This document shows, piece by piece, positions 17,015 through 25,792 of a DNA stretch of 64,000 nucleotides. The DNA is from Brevinematales bacterium (lineage in GTDB: Bacteria; Spirochaetota; Brevinematia; Brevinematales; Thermospiraceae). The notes under the pieces were generated by a model. The model had not been told where the DNA came from. It saw nothing but the letters and a program-made list of their open reading frames with translations, and did not search any database. A program made the position numbers and the translations under genes. The stretch lies in the NCBI GenBank assembly GCA_013177995.1, contig JABLXN010000003.1, positions 1 through 64,000 on the forward strand, written 5' to 3'. Within the stretch, counting starts at the first letter, position 1. Each line of letters starts with the position of its first letter.

Positions 17015-18007
17015 TTAAAAAGCAAGGGAGATGGGCACAATAGTCACCGCAAGAGCGTTGTTGAGCGGATTCCACTCAAGAGCGATATCCGAGACAAAGA
17101 AGTGGGTACCTAACATAAGCCTCATGTTAAAAAGATCATAGGAAGCCTTTCCTTCTCCTTTGAGTTCTACTGATTGATTGCCAAGAGAACCTGTGGTATC
17201 GGTAAAAGATACTTTACTCGTGAGAGCGGTATTCACCTCCCCAAAATTGAAGTTCACACCGACCCCACCATAAATGTCAAACATCATCACCGAAAGTCCC
17301 CCAACGACCTTCAACCCAAGAGAAGAACCACCCCAGCGGTTTTCCATGGCCATGGTCATCTCATTGGTACCAATAACCGTTGTATCAGCATAAGCGACTG
17401 TAGCCATCTTCTGAGAAGCCCCAATCACCCCTCCATCATAGTCATAGGATACCCTGGCTTCAATCTGGCTCTTGGCAAAGACCAAATTGATACCGGTTAT
17501 CTTATACCGTGCCTCAGCCCCAAAGTGGAAAAATCCCAATTTGACATAGTTGTCTGCCGTACCAAACTGAAGTTCTGGGAAAAATCCAAGCCGAAGTCCT
17601 ACATCCATAGGAATCACAGGAAGCCCTATCTTGGCGTAGAGCATATCATAGCTCAAGGGAAGAAGCCCCACCACCTTGGCCATGGCTTCAAAACCAGCTG
17701 CATTTTTGGAGGTCATCTCCCCCGTAAGAGACGAGGTGTTCCCTGAAAAAATCACTGGCCACAGATACCCTGGAAGGGCCGTTCCAGCCCCTAGTCCCAC
17801 CTTGAGACCCAAAAAACCTGAGGCATTGGCTGGGGTTACATTCCCGGATCCGGTATAGTAACCCACATTCTTTGCTAACGAAGCTGCCACCTGCTTTGAG
17901 CCGTCGTCAAGCACCTTCTTGAGATCATTGGTCATGTCATCAAACTGCGTTCCAAACATCACACCTGCTATAAGAAGCCCCGCACCAATCTTCCACCATG
18001 GTTTCAT
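17015..18007 (-). CDS. Exported probable outer-membrane beta-barrel protein
   Basis: A 330-aa protein with a signal sequence (KPWWKIGAGLLIAGVMFG). The body is rich in Gly and aromatic residues, with alternating hydrophobic stretches such as YDMLYAKIGLPVIPMDVGLR and VKLGFFHFGAEARYKITGIN, and it ends in Phe (PISLAF), as many outer-membrane barrels do. I do not recognise a named family; it resembles uncharacterised spirochaete barrel proteins in style. GGAGG precedes the start. It ends with a strong terminator and starts 22 bases after the LiaF-like gene, so they share a transcript. Function could be a porin or structural role. Confidence 0.65.
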   Translation of the reverse strand: MKPWWKIGAGLLIAGVMFGTQFDDMTNDLKKVLDDGSKQVAASLAKNVGYYTGSGNVTPANASGFLGLKVGLGAGTALPGYLWPVIFSGNTSSLTGEMTSKNAAGFEAMAKVVGLLPLSYDMLYAKIGLPVIPMDVGLRLGFFPELQFGTADNYVKLGFFHFGAEARYKITGINLVFAKSQIEARVSYDYDGGVIGASQKMATVAYADTTVIGTNEMTMAMENRWGGSSLGLKVVGGLSVMMFDIYGGVGVNFNFGEVNTALTSKVSFTDTTGSLGNQSVELKGEGKASYDLFNMRLMLGTHFFVSDIALEWNPLNNALAVTIVPISLAF

Positions 18008-18029
18008 ATATACCTCCTTTTTGTAGGGT

Positions 18030-18572
18030 TTATTTCACCTTGAATTCCACAGAACCAAAGACGGCATTGGCTACAATGACCACCGCCGACTGAGCCTCCG
18101 AAGAAAGAGAACCAAAACTCACACTCTTCCTATCCGGAAATTGAACGCTACCGAAAACGGCATGCCCCTCTAAACGAACAGGCACATCTCGGGGCAAGGT
18201 TACCACCACAGAACCAAATATAGCATTACACTCAATCACCCGCTTTTCTTCTCCCTTAAGCGAAGAAAAATCCGCCTCCAGTGAACTGAAAATGGCGTTA
18301 AAAGTAGAAGCCCCTTCTTCTAAAGAAACTGCTCCTGAAGAGAATATCCAGCTTCTCTCCGAACCGTCTCGGATTACCCTTTCCTGCGGTCCCCACTTCC
18401 ATGGGGGCTGAAAGATAAGCCCAAATCCAAGGTAAATGAGAAAAAGAGCAAGTCCTATCCGAAAAAGGGGAAGATCAATATTCCAGAAGGCCTTCAAAAT
18501 AAGCGAAATACCAAAAAGAATAAAAAGCACACCGATAAACACCGTAAAAGCCTCAAAACTAAACCACCGCAT
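18030..18572 (-). CDS. LiaF-like membrane protein
   Basis: A 180-aa protein with two N-terminal membrane spans (FTVFIGVLFILFGISLILKA and FRIGLALFLIYLGFGLIF). A C-terminal beta-helical part of the LiaF/cell-wall-stress response type follows. It contains the phrase NAIFGSV or close relatives five times (NAIFSSL, NAIFGSV, HAVFGSV, NAVFGSV), which is the repeating rung of that fold. In Firmicutes LiaF restrains an envelope-stress kinase; no kinase is next to it here. The start has AGGAGG and the gene has its own promoter (TATAGT at 18591-18596). It is followed by the barrel protein, which fits an envelope role. Confidence 0.75.
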   Translation of the reverse strand: MRWFSFEAFTVFIGVLFILFGISLILKAFWNIDLPLFRIGLALFLIYLGFGLIFQPPWKWGPQERVIRDGSERSWIFSSGAVSLEEGASTFNAIFSSLEADFSSLKGEEKRVIECNAIFGSVVVTLPRDVPVRLEGHAVFGSVQFPDRKSVSFGSLSSEAQSAVVIVANAVFGSVEFKVK

Positions 18573-18590
18573 AGAAACCTCCTTATGTTT

Positions 18591-18619
18591 ACTATAACAT
18601 CTTTTCCTAAAAAAATCAA
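18591..18619 (-). promoter_or_regulatory. Promoter of the LiaF-like gene
   Basis: On the minus strand TTGATT (18614-18619), 17 bp, TATAGT (18591-18596), just upstream of the AGGAGG and ATG 18572. Confidence 0.55.
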
Positions 18620-18684
18620 ATCAAAAGAATTCACTGGTGAAAAGATCTTAGAACAAAAAACTTTCGCCAAAAAAGAGCGTCCTC

Positions 18685-20256
18685 TCAGAAAAGCTCTGCC
18701 TCACTATCTAAACGATAATGTGCCCCTCGACTCTCCCTATTGGTCCAGGCATGCTGGGCCACAATAAGCCCCGTCTGAACGGCATTTCGAAGTTCGATAA
18801 TCTCAGGAGAAAGCTTGGTATCACGATAAAAATCTTCTACGTCTTCTCGAAGATTCTTGAGATCAACAAGCGCCCTCTTGAGACGCTTCTTTGTTCTCAC
18901 AGCCCCCACATAGTTCCACATCATATTGCGAAGAAGAGCCCAATCCTGATAGATGAGTGCAGGATCCAAAGTTTCCGTTCCCGTATCCTTCCACTCAGGG
19001 ACCTCATCATAGGGCTGATACTCCCAGCTCTCTCTATGGGCCGCAAGATAGCGAGCAATTCTTCGCCCAAAAACCACCCCCTCAAGAAGCGACGTGCTGG
19101 CCAACCGATTTGCCCCATGAAGCCCTGTACAGGCCACTTCTCCAACGGCAAAAAGCCTCTGGATAGTTGTCTGTCCATTCATATCCGTATATACTCCCCC
19201 ACAGGAGAAGTGATACGCCGGCACAACAGGCACAGGATCTGTGGTAATATCAATCTTGTATTCAAGGCATTTCTGATAGATGGTCGGAAAACGGCTTTGA
19301 ATCTTTTCTTTGCCAAGACGGGCTATATCCAAGTACACACACGGTTCATGGGTGGCATACATCTCGGAGAGAATAGCCCTCGTTACCACATCCCTTGGCG
19401 CAAGATCCCGAAGCTCATGATAACGTCCCATAAAGGCTTCTCCATTTTTATTCACCAGAACAGCCCCTTCTCCCCGAACCGCCTCTGAGATAAGAAAATT
19501 GCTTGCCCTCGGATGAAACAGGGTCGTTGGATGAAACTGCGTATACTCCATATTGATAAGTCTCGCCCCCGCACGATAGGCCATCGCATACCCATCCCCT
19601 GTGGCACCCGAAGGGTTTGTTGTATGAAGGTAAATCTGACCCATACCTCCCGTGGCCAAAATCACATTTTTCGCCAAAAGCTTCTCCACACGCCCCGTTG
19701 TCTGATTCAGGGCATATACCCCCAGAGCTGTAGGAGGAAGATACATTCTATTGGCATAACGCGTATGATGATCAAGGGTGATAATATCAATAGCATGATA
19801 CCCACACCGAAATTCCACTCCCGGGGTTCGACGCAGAGTGGCTATGGCTGCTTCTTCGATAGCCCTGCCTGTACTATCCAGAGCATGGAGAATACGACGA
19901 ACCGAATGAGCCCCCTCTTCCGTGAGATCATAACTTCCCTCATCATTACGAGAAAAAGCAATACCAAAAGCCTGCAGGAGTACCTCATTCACAGCCTCTT
20001 CCGCTTCGGTGGCCACAATCCTTGCTGCTTCTGGATTGGCTATCCCTGCCCCAGCCCTGAGTATATCCTCCATGAGAAGTTCCGGAGAATCGTCCGGACC
20101 TTTGTAGACAATCCCACCTTGAGCGTAATAGGTATTGGATTCGTGAGGATCCTTTGCCTTGGTAAGTAAAAGAACGGAAAGTCCCTCTTTAGCCAAAAGA
20201 TAAGCTGTCGTCGCACCTGCAATTCCACTTCCAATAACCAGCGCATCCCACATCAT
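18685..20256 (-). CDS. nadB: L-aspartate oxidase
   Basis: FAD enzyme of NAD synthesis that oxidises L-aspartate to iminoaspartate. The 523-aa protein has the dinucleotide motif VIGSGIAGATTAYLLAKEG (residues 7-25), SNTYYAQGGI near 41-50, ATGGMGQIYLHTTNP, the conserved QFHPTTL, SEAVRGEGAVLVN, and the C-terminal helical domain with RNMMWNYVGAVR. The same fold includes fumarate reductase and succinate dehydrogenase flavoproteins, but QFHPT with the short length and this C-terminus fits NadB. nadA and nadC are not in the window. Start 20256 (or the next ATG at 20253) follows the map stop by 3 bases. Third gene of the bactofilin-map-nadB operon. Confidence 0.92.
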   Translation of the reverse strand: MMWDALVIGSGIAGATTAYLLAKEGLSVLLLTKAKDPHESNTYYAQGGIVYKGPDDSPELLMEDILRAGAGIANPEAARIVATEAEEAVNEVLLQAFGIAFSRNDEGSYDLTEEGAHSVRRILHALDSTGRAIEEAAIATLRRTPGVEFRCGYHAIDIITLDHHTRYANRMYLPPTALGVYALNQTTGRVEKLLAKNVILATGGMGQIYLHTTNPSGATGDGYAMAYRAGARLINMEYTQFHPTTLFHPRASNFLISEAVRGEGAVLVNKNGEAFMGRYHELRDLAPRDVVTRAILSEMYATHEPCVYLDIARLGKEKIQSRFPTIYQKCLEYKIDITTDPVPVVPAYHFSCGGVYTDMNGQTTIQRLFAVGEVACTGLHGANRLASTSLLEGVVFGRRIARYLAAHRESWEYQPYDEVPEWKDTGTETLDPALIYQDWALLRNMMWNYVGAVRTKKRLKRALVDLKNLREDVEDFYRDTKLSPEIIELRNAVQTGLIVAQHAWTNRESRGAHYRLDSEAELF

Positions 20257-20259
20257 GGT

Positions 20260-21030
20260 CTATTCCCATGCCGAAAGAATAAGGGGTTCTCCATCGGTGA
20301 TCGCTATCGAGTGTTCCCAGTGAGCAGCACGACTTCCGTCCCTGGTTACCACACTCCAGCCATCGGGAAGAACTTTCACCTCATGGGTCCCAAGAGTCAC
20401 CATCGGTTCAATCGCTATCACCATACCCTTTTTTAGTTTCGGTCCCTTCCGCTTGGGATCATAATAATTCAAAACCGGGGGATCCTCATGAAGGGCTTTT
20501 CCAACCCCGTGGCCACAGTAATCCCGCAAAATCCCATACCCTTTTGGAAGAAGATAGGAAGAAATAACCCTTCCAATTTCGTTCAGATAGACCCCTTCAT
20601 GGCATACCTCGATAGCTAAATCAAGGGCCTTCTTGGTATCTTCGACTAATTTTCTATCTCGCTCTGACACATCCCCAACAAGGTAGGTATAGGAAGCGTC
20701 CCCGTAATAGCCATGGAAATCCACCCCTATATCCACACTCACAATATCGCCGGATTTCAGCTCATACTCTCCAGGGATTCCGTGAATCACTACCTCATTT
20801 ACAGAGATACAACTTGCCGCGGGATAAGGACGAAAAGACCCTCCCGGTGTGTATCCCTTGAAAGAAGGACGTGCCCCCCGGGAGAGAATCATATCCTCGA
20901 TCATGGCATCTATTTCCTTCGTCTTCACTCCTGGACGTATATAAGGATGAAGCGAACGAAATATAGAGGCAATAATCTGATTGCTCTTTCGTATGTACTC
21001 TATTTCGATACTGTTTTTGAGAAGGATCAT
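20260..21030 (-). CDS. map: Type I methionine aminopeptidase
   Basis: Removes the initiator methionine from nascent proteins. The 256-aa protein carries the five metal ligands of the family: Asp in VSVDIGVDFHGYYGDASYTY (two Asp), His in CGHGVGKALHEDP, Glu in IAIEPMVTLG, and Glu in HWEHSIAIT. There is no N-terminal zinc-finger extension. The start overlaps the bactofilin stop by four bases (ATGA), so translation is coupled, and nadB follows 3 bases after the stop. The combination with bactofilin and nadB is not functionally obvious and probably reflects housekeeping co-expression. Confidence 0.96.
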   Translation of the reverse strand: MILLKNSIEIEYIRKSNQIIASIFRSLHPYIRPGVKTKEIDAMIEDMILSRGARPSFKGYTPGGSFRPYPAASCISVNEVVIHGIPGEYELKSGDIVSVDIGVDFHGYYGDASYTYLVGDVSERDRKLVEDTKKALDLAIEVCHEGVYLNEIGRVISSYLLPKGYGILRDYCGHGVGKALHEDPPVLNYYDPKRKGPKLKKGMVIAIEPMVTLGTHEVKVLPDGWSVVTRDGSRAAHWEHSIAITDGEPLILSAWE

Positions 21031-21506
21031 AAAAATTTGCTATCTTTTTCTTTAGCGGAAGTAATCTCCGGGATCTTTTCCTTTTTCTCCTCAAACATAG
21101 CATCAAAATTGATAGAAGGACCAGCGTTGTAGGCATCCTCGATGAGTTTTTCCACTTCCTTCTTCTGACCGGCGGTAATAAGAATATTTCCCTTGATAAC
21201 TACCCCTGGTTCCATGGAAAGCTGGGGAGCTGTTACATTCCCGAGAACCCGTCCGGTAGCTAAAAGTTTCACCTCTTCCAATGCCTCAAGGTCTCCCACC
21301 ACCACACCTGCTACGGTAATCTTTCGCGCTCGAAGAACCTGGGTTTTGACCTTTCCGGTTTCGCCAATATAGAGATGATCCTCTACACGAAGCTCGCCCT
21401 CAAATTTTCCATCAACCTGCAAAGAACCATGAACAAAAAATTTCCCTTGAAACGCTGAACCTTCACCGATAATTGTATTGAGTGCGCCTTCAATTTTGGG
21501 TGGCAT
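21027..21506 (-). CDS. Bactofilin
   Basis: A 159-aa member of the bactofilin family (DUF583), a self-assembling cytoskeletal beta-helix protein. The core GEGSAFQGKFFVHGSLQVDG through VLGNVTAPQLSMEPGVVIKG (residues about 14-110) shows the Gly-rich rungs. The short tails on both sides are charged, and the C-terminal 45 residues are likely disordered (KEVEKLIEDAYNAG onward). In curved and spiral bacteria bactofilins help set cell shape, which fits a spirochaete-like host, but that is inference. ATG 21506 has GAGGAGG before it and a promoter at 21533-21561. First gene of the operon with map and nadB. Confidence 0.93.
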   Translation of the reverse strand: MPPKIEGALNTIIGEGSAFQGKFFVHGSLQVDGKFEGELRVEDHLYIGETGKVKTQVLRARKITVAGVVVGDLEALEEVKLLATGRVLGNVTAPQLSMEPGVVIKGNILITAGQKKEVEKLIEDAYNAGPSINFDAMFEEKKEKIPEITSAKEKDSKFL

Positions 21507-21532
21507 GTTTTCCTCCTCTTGTCATATTTTTT

Positions 21533-21561
21533 ATTATAGCCTACCTTCAGCAAAAAGTCAA
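21533..21561 (-). promoter_or_regulatory. Promoter of the bactofilin-map-nadB operon
   Basis: On the minus strand TTGACT (21556-21561), 17 bp, TATAAT (21533-21538). One of the closest matches to consensus in the window. Confidence 0.7.
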
Positions 21562-21650
21562 TTTTTCAGCCATTCCATATCAACTCATAGAGGATGGAGG
21601 GAAAGAGAGTCTTGGGCCTATACTCTTTCCCACCCAAAAAACCCCAAAAT

Positions 21651-21679
21651 TTGAATTTCCTTCTCACTTCATCTATAAT
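21651..21679 (+). promoter_or_regulatory. Promoter of the ctpA-accD-lptB-dnaJ-like operon
   Basis: TTGAAT (21651-21656), 17 bp, TATAAT (21674-21679), 32 bases before the ATG of the protease gene. Confidence 0.65.
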
Positions 21680-21710
21680 ATACTCTACAAAAACCAAAAA
21701 AGGAGTGTAT

Positions 21711-23177
21711 ATGCGTTCACAAAAACGGTTTTATCTTCTCACGTTTCTCTTGGGGTGTTTAGTAGGGGGGCTTATTATTGGCCTCCAGCAAACCTTTGTC
21801 AATCCCCTCTACGCCCAGAGAACTACAGCTACCCTCCCACAGCTTGATCCTGAATACACCAAATACATGAATATGTTCTTAACCGCCTACAATATTATCA
21901 GAGAACAATTCTACGATGAAAAACAAACCACCCCCAAGGTTCTTTTTTATGGGGCAATCAAGGGAATGTTAGAAAATACGGGAGATCCCTACACCACCTT
22001 CATGGATCCACAACTTACCAAAGAGTTCAATATCGACATAGGGGGAACCTTTGGGGGACTTGGCATCCATATTGGTGACAGAAACGGGCAACTCACCATC
22101 ATTGCCCCCATCGAAGATACTCCCGCCTGGAAAGCTGGACTCAAGCCTAACGACAAAATCTTAGAAATTGATGGGAAATCTACCAAAGGGCTCACTTCAA
22201 CAGAAGCGGTAAATATTCTCCGGGGAAAACCCGGCACCAAAGTGACCCTCACCATTGGCCGAGACGGTGTAGAACCCTTCCAGGTTACCATCACCCGTGC
22301 GGTCATCAAGGTCCCCACTGTGAAATCCTCCATCATCGAAACAAACAACAAACGGTATGGCTATATCCGCCTCATAGAATTCAGTATGCCTACCGCCCTT
22401 GACTTCAAAAACACCCTTGAACAGATGACGAAGTCCAATCTCTCCGGTCTTATCATAGACCTGCGGAACAATCCCGGGGGACTTCTTTCAGCTGTTTCAG
22501 AATGTGCCAACTATTTCCTTTCAGAGGGCCTTATTGTGTATGTGAGGGGAAGAAACAACCAGCTTGCTGAAGATTACCGGGCTATTCCTCAGAAGCGACT
22601 TATTCCAGAAACTCTTCCGCTTGTTGTGCTCATCAATGAAGGAAGTGCCAGTGCAAGCGAAATCTTTGCCGGGGCTATGCAGGACACCAAACGAGGGGTT
22701 ATTGTAGGTACCAAGAGCTACGGCAAGGGTTCTGTGCAGCAGACCTATCCTTTCCCCGAAGATGGCTCGCAAATCAAATTTACCGTGGCGAAGTACTTCA
22801 CACCGGCTGGAAGAACCATCGACAAGGTAGGAGTACAACCAGATATAGAAGAAAAATACTGGGCTGAAACTTTAAGCGACATTGAGAAAAATGCTCTTGT
22901 GAAACTTCAATCTACCAACCTTATCAAGGAATTTCTCAAAGAAAAGCCCAACTACACCAGAAATGATGTGGCTACTTTCCAGACAAATCTCATGAAAGCC
23001 GGTCTCCCTGTTCCACTTCTTGCCCTGGATTACCTGCTTTATTCGGAGAAAATGATAGATCAACTTCCCCCTGTGTATAATCTTGAGTATGACAACCAGC
23101 TCCGAAAGGCCTTAGAAGTGCTTGAGAACTACAAGAAATACCAGAAGCCCATCCAGTATTACAAAGAAGCCAAATAG
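21711..23177 (+). CDS. C-terminal processing protease (S41, CtpA/Prc type)
   Basis: A 488-aa periplasmic serine protease that trims the C-terminus of exported proteins. A signal anchor lies at residues about 9-32 (LLTFLLGCLVGGLIIGLQQT). A PDZ domain follows at about 115-200 (FGGLGIHIGDRNGQLTIIAP, then ILEIDGKSTKGLTSTEAV). The S41 catalytic core has LIIDLRNNPGGLL, the nucleophile Ser in NEGSASASEIFAG, and the Lys in TKSYGKGSVQQTY. ATG 21711 has AAAAGGAG before it; the frame extends back to 21594 but the added part has no signal. It is followed 18 bases later by accD. The client proteins are unknown. Confidence 0.92.
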   Translation: MRSQKRFYLLTFLLGCLVGGLIIGLQQTFVNPLYAQRTTATLPQLDPEYTKYMNMFLTAYNIIREQFYDEKQTTPKVLFYGAIKGMLENTGDPYTTFMDPQLTKEFNIDIGGTFGGLGIHIGDRNGQLTIIAPIEDTPAWKAGLKPNDKILEIDGKSTKGLTSTEAVNILRGKPGTKVTLTIGRDGVEPFQVTITRAVIKVPTVKSSIIETNNKRYGYIRLIEFSMPTALDFKNTLEQMTKSNLSGLIIDLRNNPGGLLSAVSECANYFLSEGLIVYVRGRNNQLAEDYRAIPQKRLIPETLPLVVLINEGSASASEIFAGAMQDTKRGVIVGTKSYGKGSVQQTYPFPEDGSQIKFTVAKYFTPAGRTIDKVGVQPDIEEKYWAETLSDIEKNALVKLQSTNLIKEFLKEKPNYTRNDVATFQTNLMKAGLPVPLLALDYLLYSEKMIDQLPPVYNLEYDNQLRKALEVLENYKKYQKPIQYYKEAK

Positions 23178-23195
23178 ACGAAAACGGAGGTGCGT

Positions 23196-24038
23196 ATGGC
23201 CTGGTTTGTAAAACCACAATATACGATCAAAAAGAGTGCCACTATCAAACAAAACGAAGGACTCTGGACCAAATGTCCTGAGTGCCATTCCATCATCTAC
23301 AACCAGGATTGGGAAAACAATCTCCACGTATGTCCCCATTGTGGCTTTCACGACAAGCTGAACGCCTTTGAGAGAATCCAGATGCTTATCGATCCAGGGA
23401 CATTCGTGGAAACATTTAACAATATCGTTTCCGCCGATCCCCTTAACTTTAATGACGGCACCCCCTACATTGAGAAGGTAAAAAATGCCATGCTCAAAAC
23501 CAACCTCAAGGATGCCGTGGTTACCGGCTACGGAAAACTTGAAGGTCATATGATCGAATTAGCCGTTATGGATTTTAACTTCCTTGGTGGAAGTATGGGA
23601 TCGGTTGTCGGAGAGAAGATCACCTTAGCTATCGAAAATGCCACCAAACACAAACGCCCTCTTGTCATTGTCTGTGCTTCCGGTGGAGCACGAATGCACG
23701 AAGGTATTCTTTCTCTCATGCAAATGGCTAAAACCTCTGCGGCTCTCAAACGCTTCTCTGATGAAGGAGGGCTTTATATCGCCGTCCTCACCAATCCCAC
23801 CACAGGAGGAGTCACCGCATCCTTTGCCATGCTTGGGGATGTAATTATTGCTGAAAAAAAGGCTCTCATCGGCTTTGCTGGTCCACGTGTGATAGAACAG
23901 ACCATCAAACAAAAACTCCCACCGGGCTTCCAGAGTGCAGAATTTCTCTTAGAGCATGGATTTGTTGATATTGTGGTAGAACGCAAAGACCTCAAATCCA
24001 CCATCGCACGAGTTATCTCCTACATCAAAGGAAAATAG
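23196..24038 (+). CDS. accD: Acetyl-CoA carboxylase carboxyltransferase subunit beta
   Basis: Beta subunit of the carboxyltransferase that makes malonyl-CoA for fatty-acid synthesis. Length 280 aa. The N-terminal zinc ribbon is visible as CPECHSI and HVCPHCGFH, then the crotonase-like core with MDFNFLGGSMGSVVGEKI and VIVCASGGARMHEGILSLMQ, the carboxybiotin/acetyl-CoA site, and PTTGGVTASFAMLGD. ATG 23196 is chosen because GGAGG lies five bases before it. accA is not in the window. The stop is followed after one base by the start of the lptB-like gene. Confidence 0.96.
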   Translation: MAWFVKPQYTIKKSATIKQNEGLWTKCPECHSIIYNQDWENNLHVCPHCGFHDKLNAFERIQMLIDPGTFVETFNNIVSADPLNFNDGTPYIEKVKNAMLKTNLKDAVVTGYGKLEGHMIELAVMDFNFLGGSMGSVVGEKITLAIENATKHKRPLVIVCASGGARMHEGILSLMQMAKTSAALKRFSDEGGLYIAVLTNPTTGGVTASFAMLGDVIIAEKKALIGFAGPRVIEQTIKQKLPPGFQSAEFLLEHGFVDIVVERKDLKSTIARVISYIKGK

Positions 24039-24039
24039 C

Positions 24040-24801
24040 ATGCTCACCAGAGAAGAAAACGCAAGAGAATACCTTGCCGAAGGGATCGTGGTAGACAATC
24101 TTGTCAAGATTTACAAAAAACGCCGCGTCGTTCAGGGCATCAGTTTTCACATCCGAAGAGGAGAAGTGGTCGGACTCCTTGGTCCAAACGGCGCGGGAAA
24201 AACCACAACCTTCTATATGATCGTCGGCCTGGTTCGACCGAATGAGGGACGTGTCTATCTCAATGGAGAAGATATCACCAGTTATCCCATGTACAAACGA
24301 GCCAGAATGGGGATAGGCTATCTTCCTCAGGAAATCTCCATCTTTCGCCAGCTCTCTGTAGAAGACAACATCAAAGCTGTTTTGGACATCCACGGCAAAA
24401 CAAAAGACGAAGTTGAAGAAACCACCGAAAAACTTCTCTCCCAATTAGGCCTTCAGAAAGTTCGTAAACAGATGAGTTTTACCCTCTCGGGGGGAGAAAA
24501 AAGACGACTTGAAGTAGCAAGGCTTCTTGCCCTCAAACCAGATTTTCTCCTCTTAGATGAACCTTTTACAGGAATTGATCCGATTGCCATTGCCGATATC
24601 CAGAACCTTGTTCTCCAGCTCAGGGAAGAGATGGGACTTGGTATCCTCATCACCGATCATAACGTTCGGGAAACCCTCCGCATCACGGACCGTTCTTATA
24701 TCATTTACGAAGGCAAAATTCTTGTTTCCGGCACCAATGAGGAACTCACCACCAACGAAGAAGCAAGACGTATCTACCTAGGACAAAATTTTGATATGTA
24801 G
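24040..24801 (+). CDS. lptB: LPS-export ABC transporter ATPase
   Basis: A 253-aa ATPase of the LptB/LivF-like branch that powers lipopolysaccharide transport with LptFG. Walker A GPNGAGKTT near residues 48-56, a Q-loop in GYLPQEISIFRQLS, the signature LSGGEKRRLE, Walker B FLLLDEPFTGID and the H-loop ITDHNVRETL are all intact. The Q-loop sequence and ITDHNVRETL are typical of LptB. There is an extra 14-residue N-terminal stretch (LTREENAREYLAEG). LptFG, LptC and LptA are not encoded nearby. The start sits one base after the accD stop. It supports an LPS-bearing outer membrane in this organism. Confidence 0.88.
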   Translation: MLTREENAREYLAEGIVVDNLVKIYKKRRVVQGISFHIRRGEVVGLLGPNGAGKTTTFYMIVGLVRPNEGRVYLNGEDITSYPMYKRARMGIGYLPQEISIFRQLSVEDNIKAVLDIHGKTKDEVEETTEKLLSQLGLQKVRKQMSFTLSGGEKRRLEVARLLALKPDFLLLDEPFTGIDPIAIADIQNLVLQLREEMGLGILITDHNVRETLRITDRSYIIYEGKILVSGTNEELTTNEEARRIYLGQNFDM

Positions 24802-24809
24802 GGAACATC

Positions 24810-25433
24810 ATGAAAGACCCCTATGAAATTCTGGGGCTTGAACCTACGGCTGACATTGAAACAATCAAAAAACGTTTCAGAGAACTTTCCAAAAAATTCC
24901 ACCCTGACAAAAATCCTGCTACTCAGGAAACTTACAAGGAGATCGTGGCTGCGTATCGTCTCCTGATAAGCGAAAAGGCCATCTCTCCCACCAATCGTGA
25001 GTCCCAGAAATCCTTTCCCACCATACCCACAGAACGCATTCATTATAACCTTTCTCTTGCCAATATCCTTGCCGAAGGTTTCAAGGTAAGTCGGGATTTT
25101 TCCACCGAAGATTACCTTGACCACTTTCAAGCCGACATCACCGTTGAAATCTATAAACTGGAACTTGTGTTAGGATACCAGATCCCTCTGATGATCCCCA
25201 CAAAACAAACCTGTCCCGTGTGTGGAGGCCACCAGGAACACTGCTACCGCTGTCAGGGAAAGGGATATATTCATCAGACTCTCACCTGGCATATCACCCT
25301 TCCGCCAAGTACACGACCAGAAGAGATTGTGTCTATCGATCTCACCCCTCTCAAAGAAACCTATCCTACCCTTCAACTCAAACGACAATCCCTTCGTCTT
25401 CGTTGTCATATCATCGACGCCCAAGAGATCTAA
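24810..25433 (+). CDS. J-domain protein with a reduced zinc region
   Basis: A 207-aa DnaJ-like co-chaperone. The J domain spans residues 1 to about 68 (DPYEILGLEPTADIETIKKR, then KKFHPDKNP with the HPD tripeptide that stimulates DnaK). A middle region without Gly/Phe richness follows, then only two of the four CxxC motifs of a full DnaJ (CPVCGG and CYRCQGKG near residues 134-150). The C-terminal client domain is short. It is therefore a specialised J protein rather than the housekeeping DnaJ. The start lies 8 bases after lptB, so it is the last gene of that operon; a 168-bp repeat follows its stop. Confidence 0.82.
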   Translation: MKDPYEILGLEPTADIETIKKRFRELSKKFHPDKNPATQETYKEIVAAYRLLISEKAISPTNRESQKSFPTIPTERIHYNLSLANILAEGFKVSRDFSTEDYLDHFQADITVEIYKLELVLGYQIPLMIPTKQTCPVCGGHQEHCYRCQGKGYIHQTLTWHITLPPSTRPEEIVSIDLTPLKETYPTLQLKRQSLRLRCHIIDAQEI

Positions 25434-25451
25434 CCAAGAAGTAAAATATTC

Positions 25452-25617
25452 TGAGACCTTTGCACGAATGTGCGAAGGTCTCAAAAAAGTAGTAAAAAAC
25501 AAAAAATAGTATAAAAATGTTTCTTAACGTAATAAATAAAACTATTCCTTTGAACAAAAAAAGACAAATAAGCCCTTGTAAATGGAAAAAGCGGGGGAGA
25601 GGGGCGTAGCCCCTGAC
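25452..25617 (+). repeat. 168-bp-class intergenic repeat, copy 1
   Basis: Begins with a hairpin (GAGACCTTTGCAC, loop GAAT, and the complementary arm with one G-T pair; 25453-25482). An A/T-rich stretch follows with AATAAATAAA, then AAGACAAATAAGCCCTTGTA and GCGGGGGAGAGGGGCGTAGC, ending in CCCCTGAC with a GGGGC-GTA-GCCCC stem at 25601-25613. The reverse complement of almost the whole unit recurs at 34473-34640. It lies between two convergent genes. No reading frame of substance is present. The remaining gap to 25792 holds a small GCACG/CGTGC stem near 25628-25646 and nothing else recognisable. Confidence 0.8.
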
Positions 25618-25792
25618 CTAGAAAGGGCACGAAAGCACCCGTGCAAGGGTCTCTTTTTTTAGACCTCTCCTTTTCTCAAAAAGATGTCGTATAAACTATT
25701 AAAATAAAAAGAGATAGAAGCGTTTTCTTTGAAGAAAGGAGATATCTCCTCCCCTTCCTGCGTGTCCTCTCCCCCGAGAAATACCCCACCAA

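Noticed and set aside
25453-25482. Intrinsic terminator after the J-domain gene
   Set aside because: The stem is long enough, but it is followed by A, not T, on the sense strand, and the opposite strand has no T run after it either; it matches a dispersed repeat instead.
25736-25751. AGGAGATATCTCCT palindrome before the mfd stop
   Set aside because: A single short palindrome with no second copy or neighbouring signal; likely chance.
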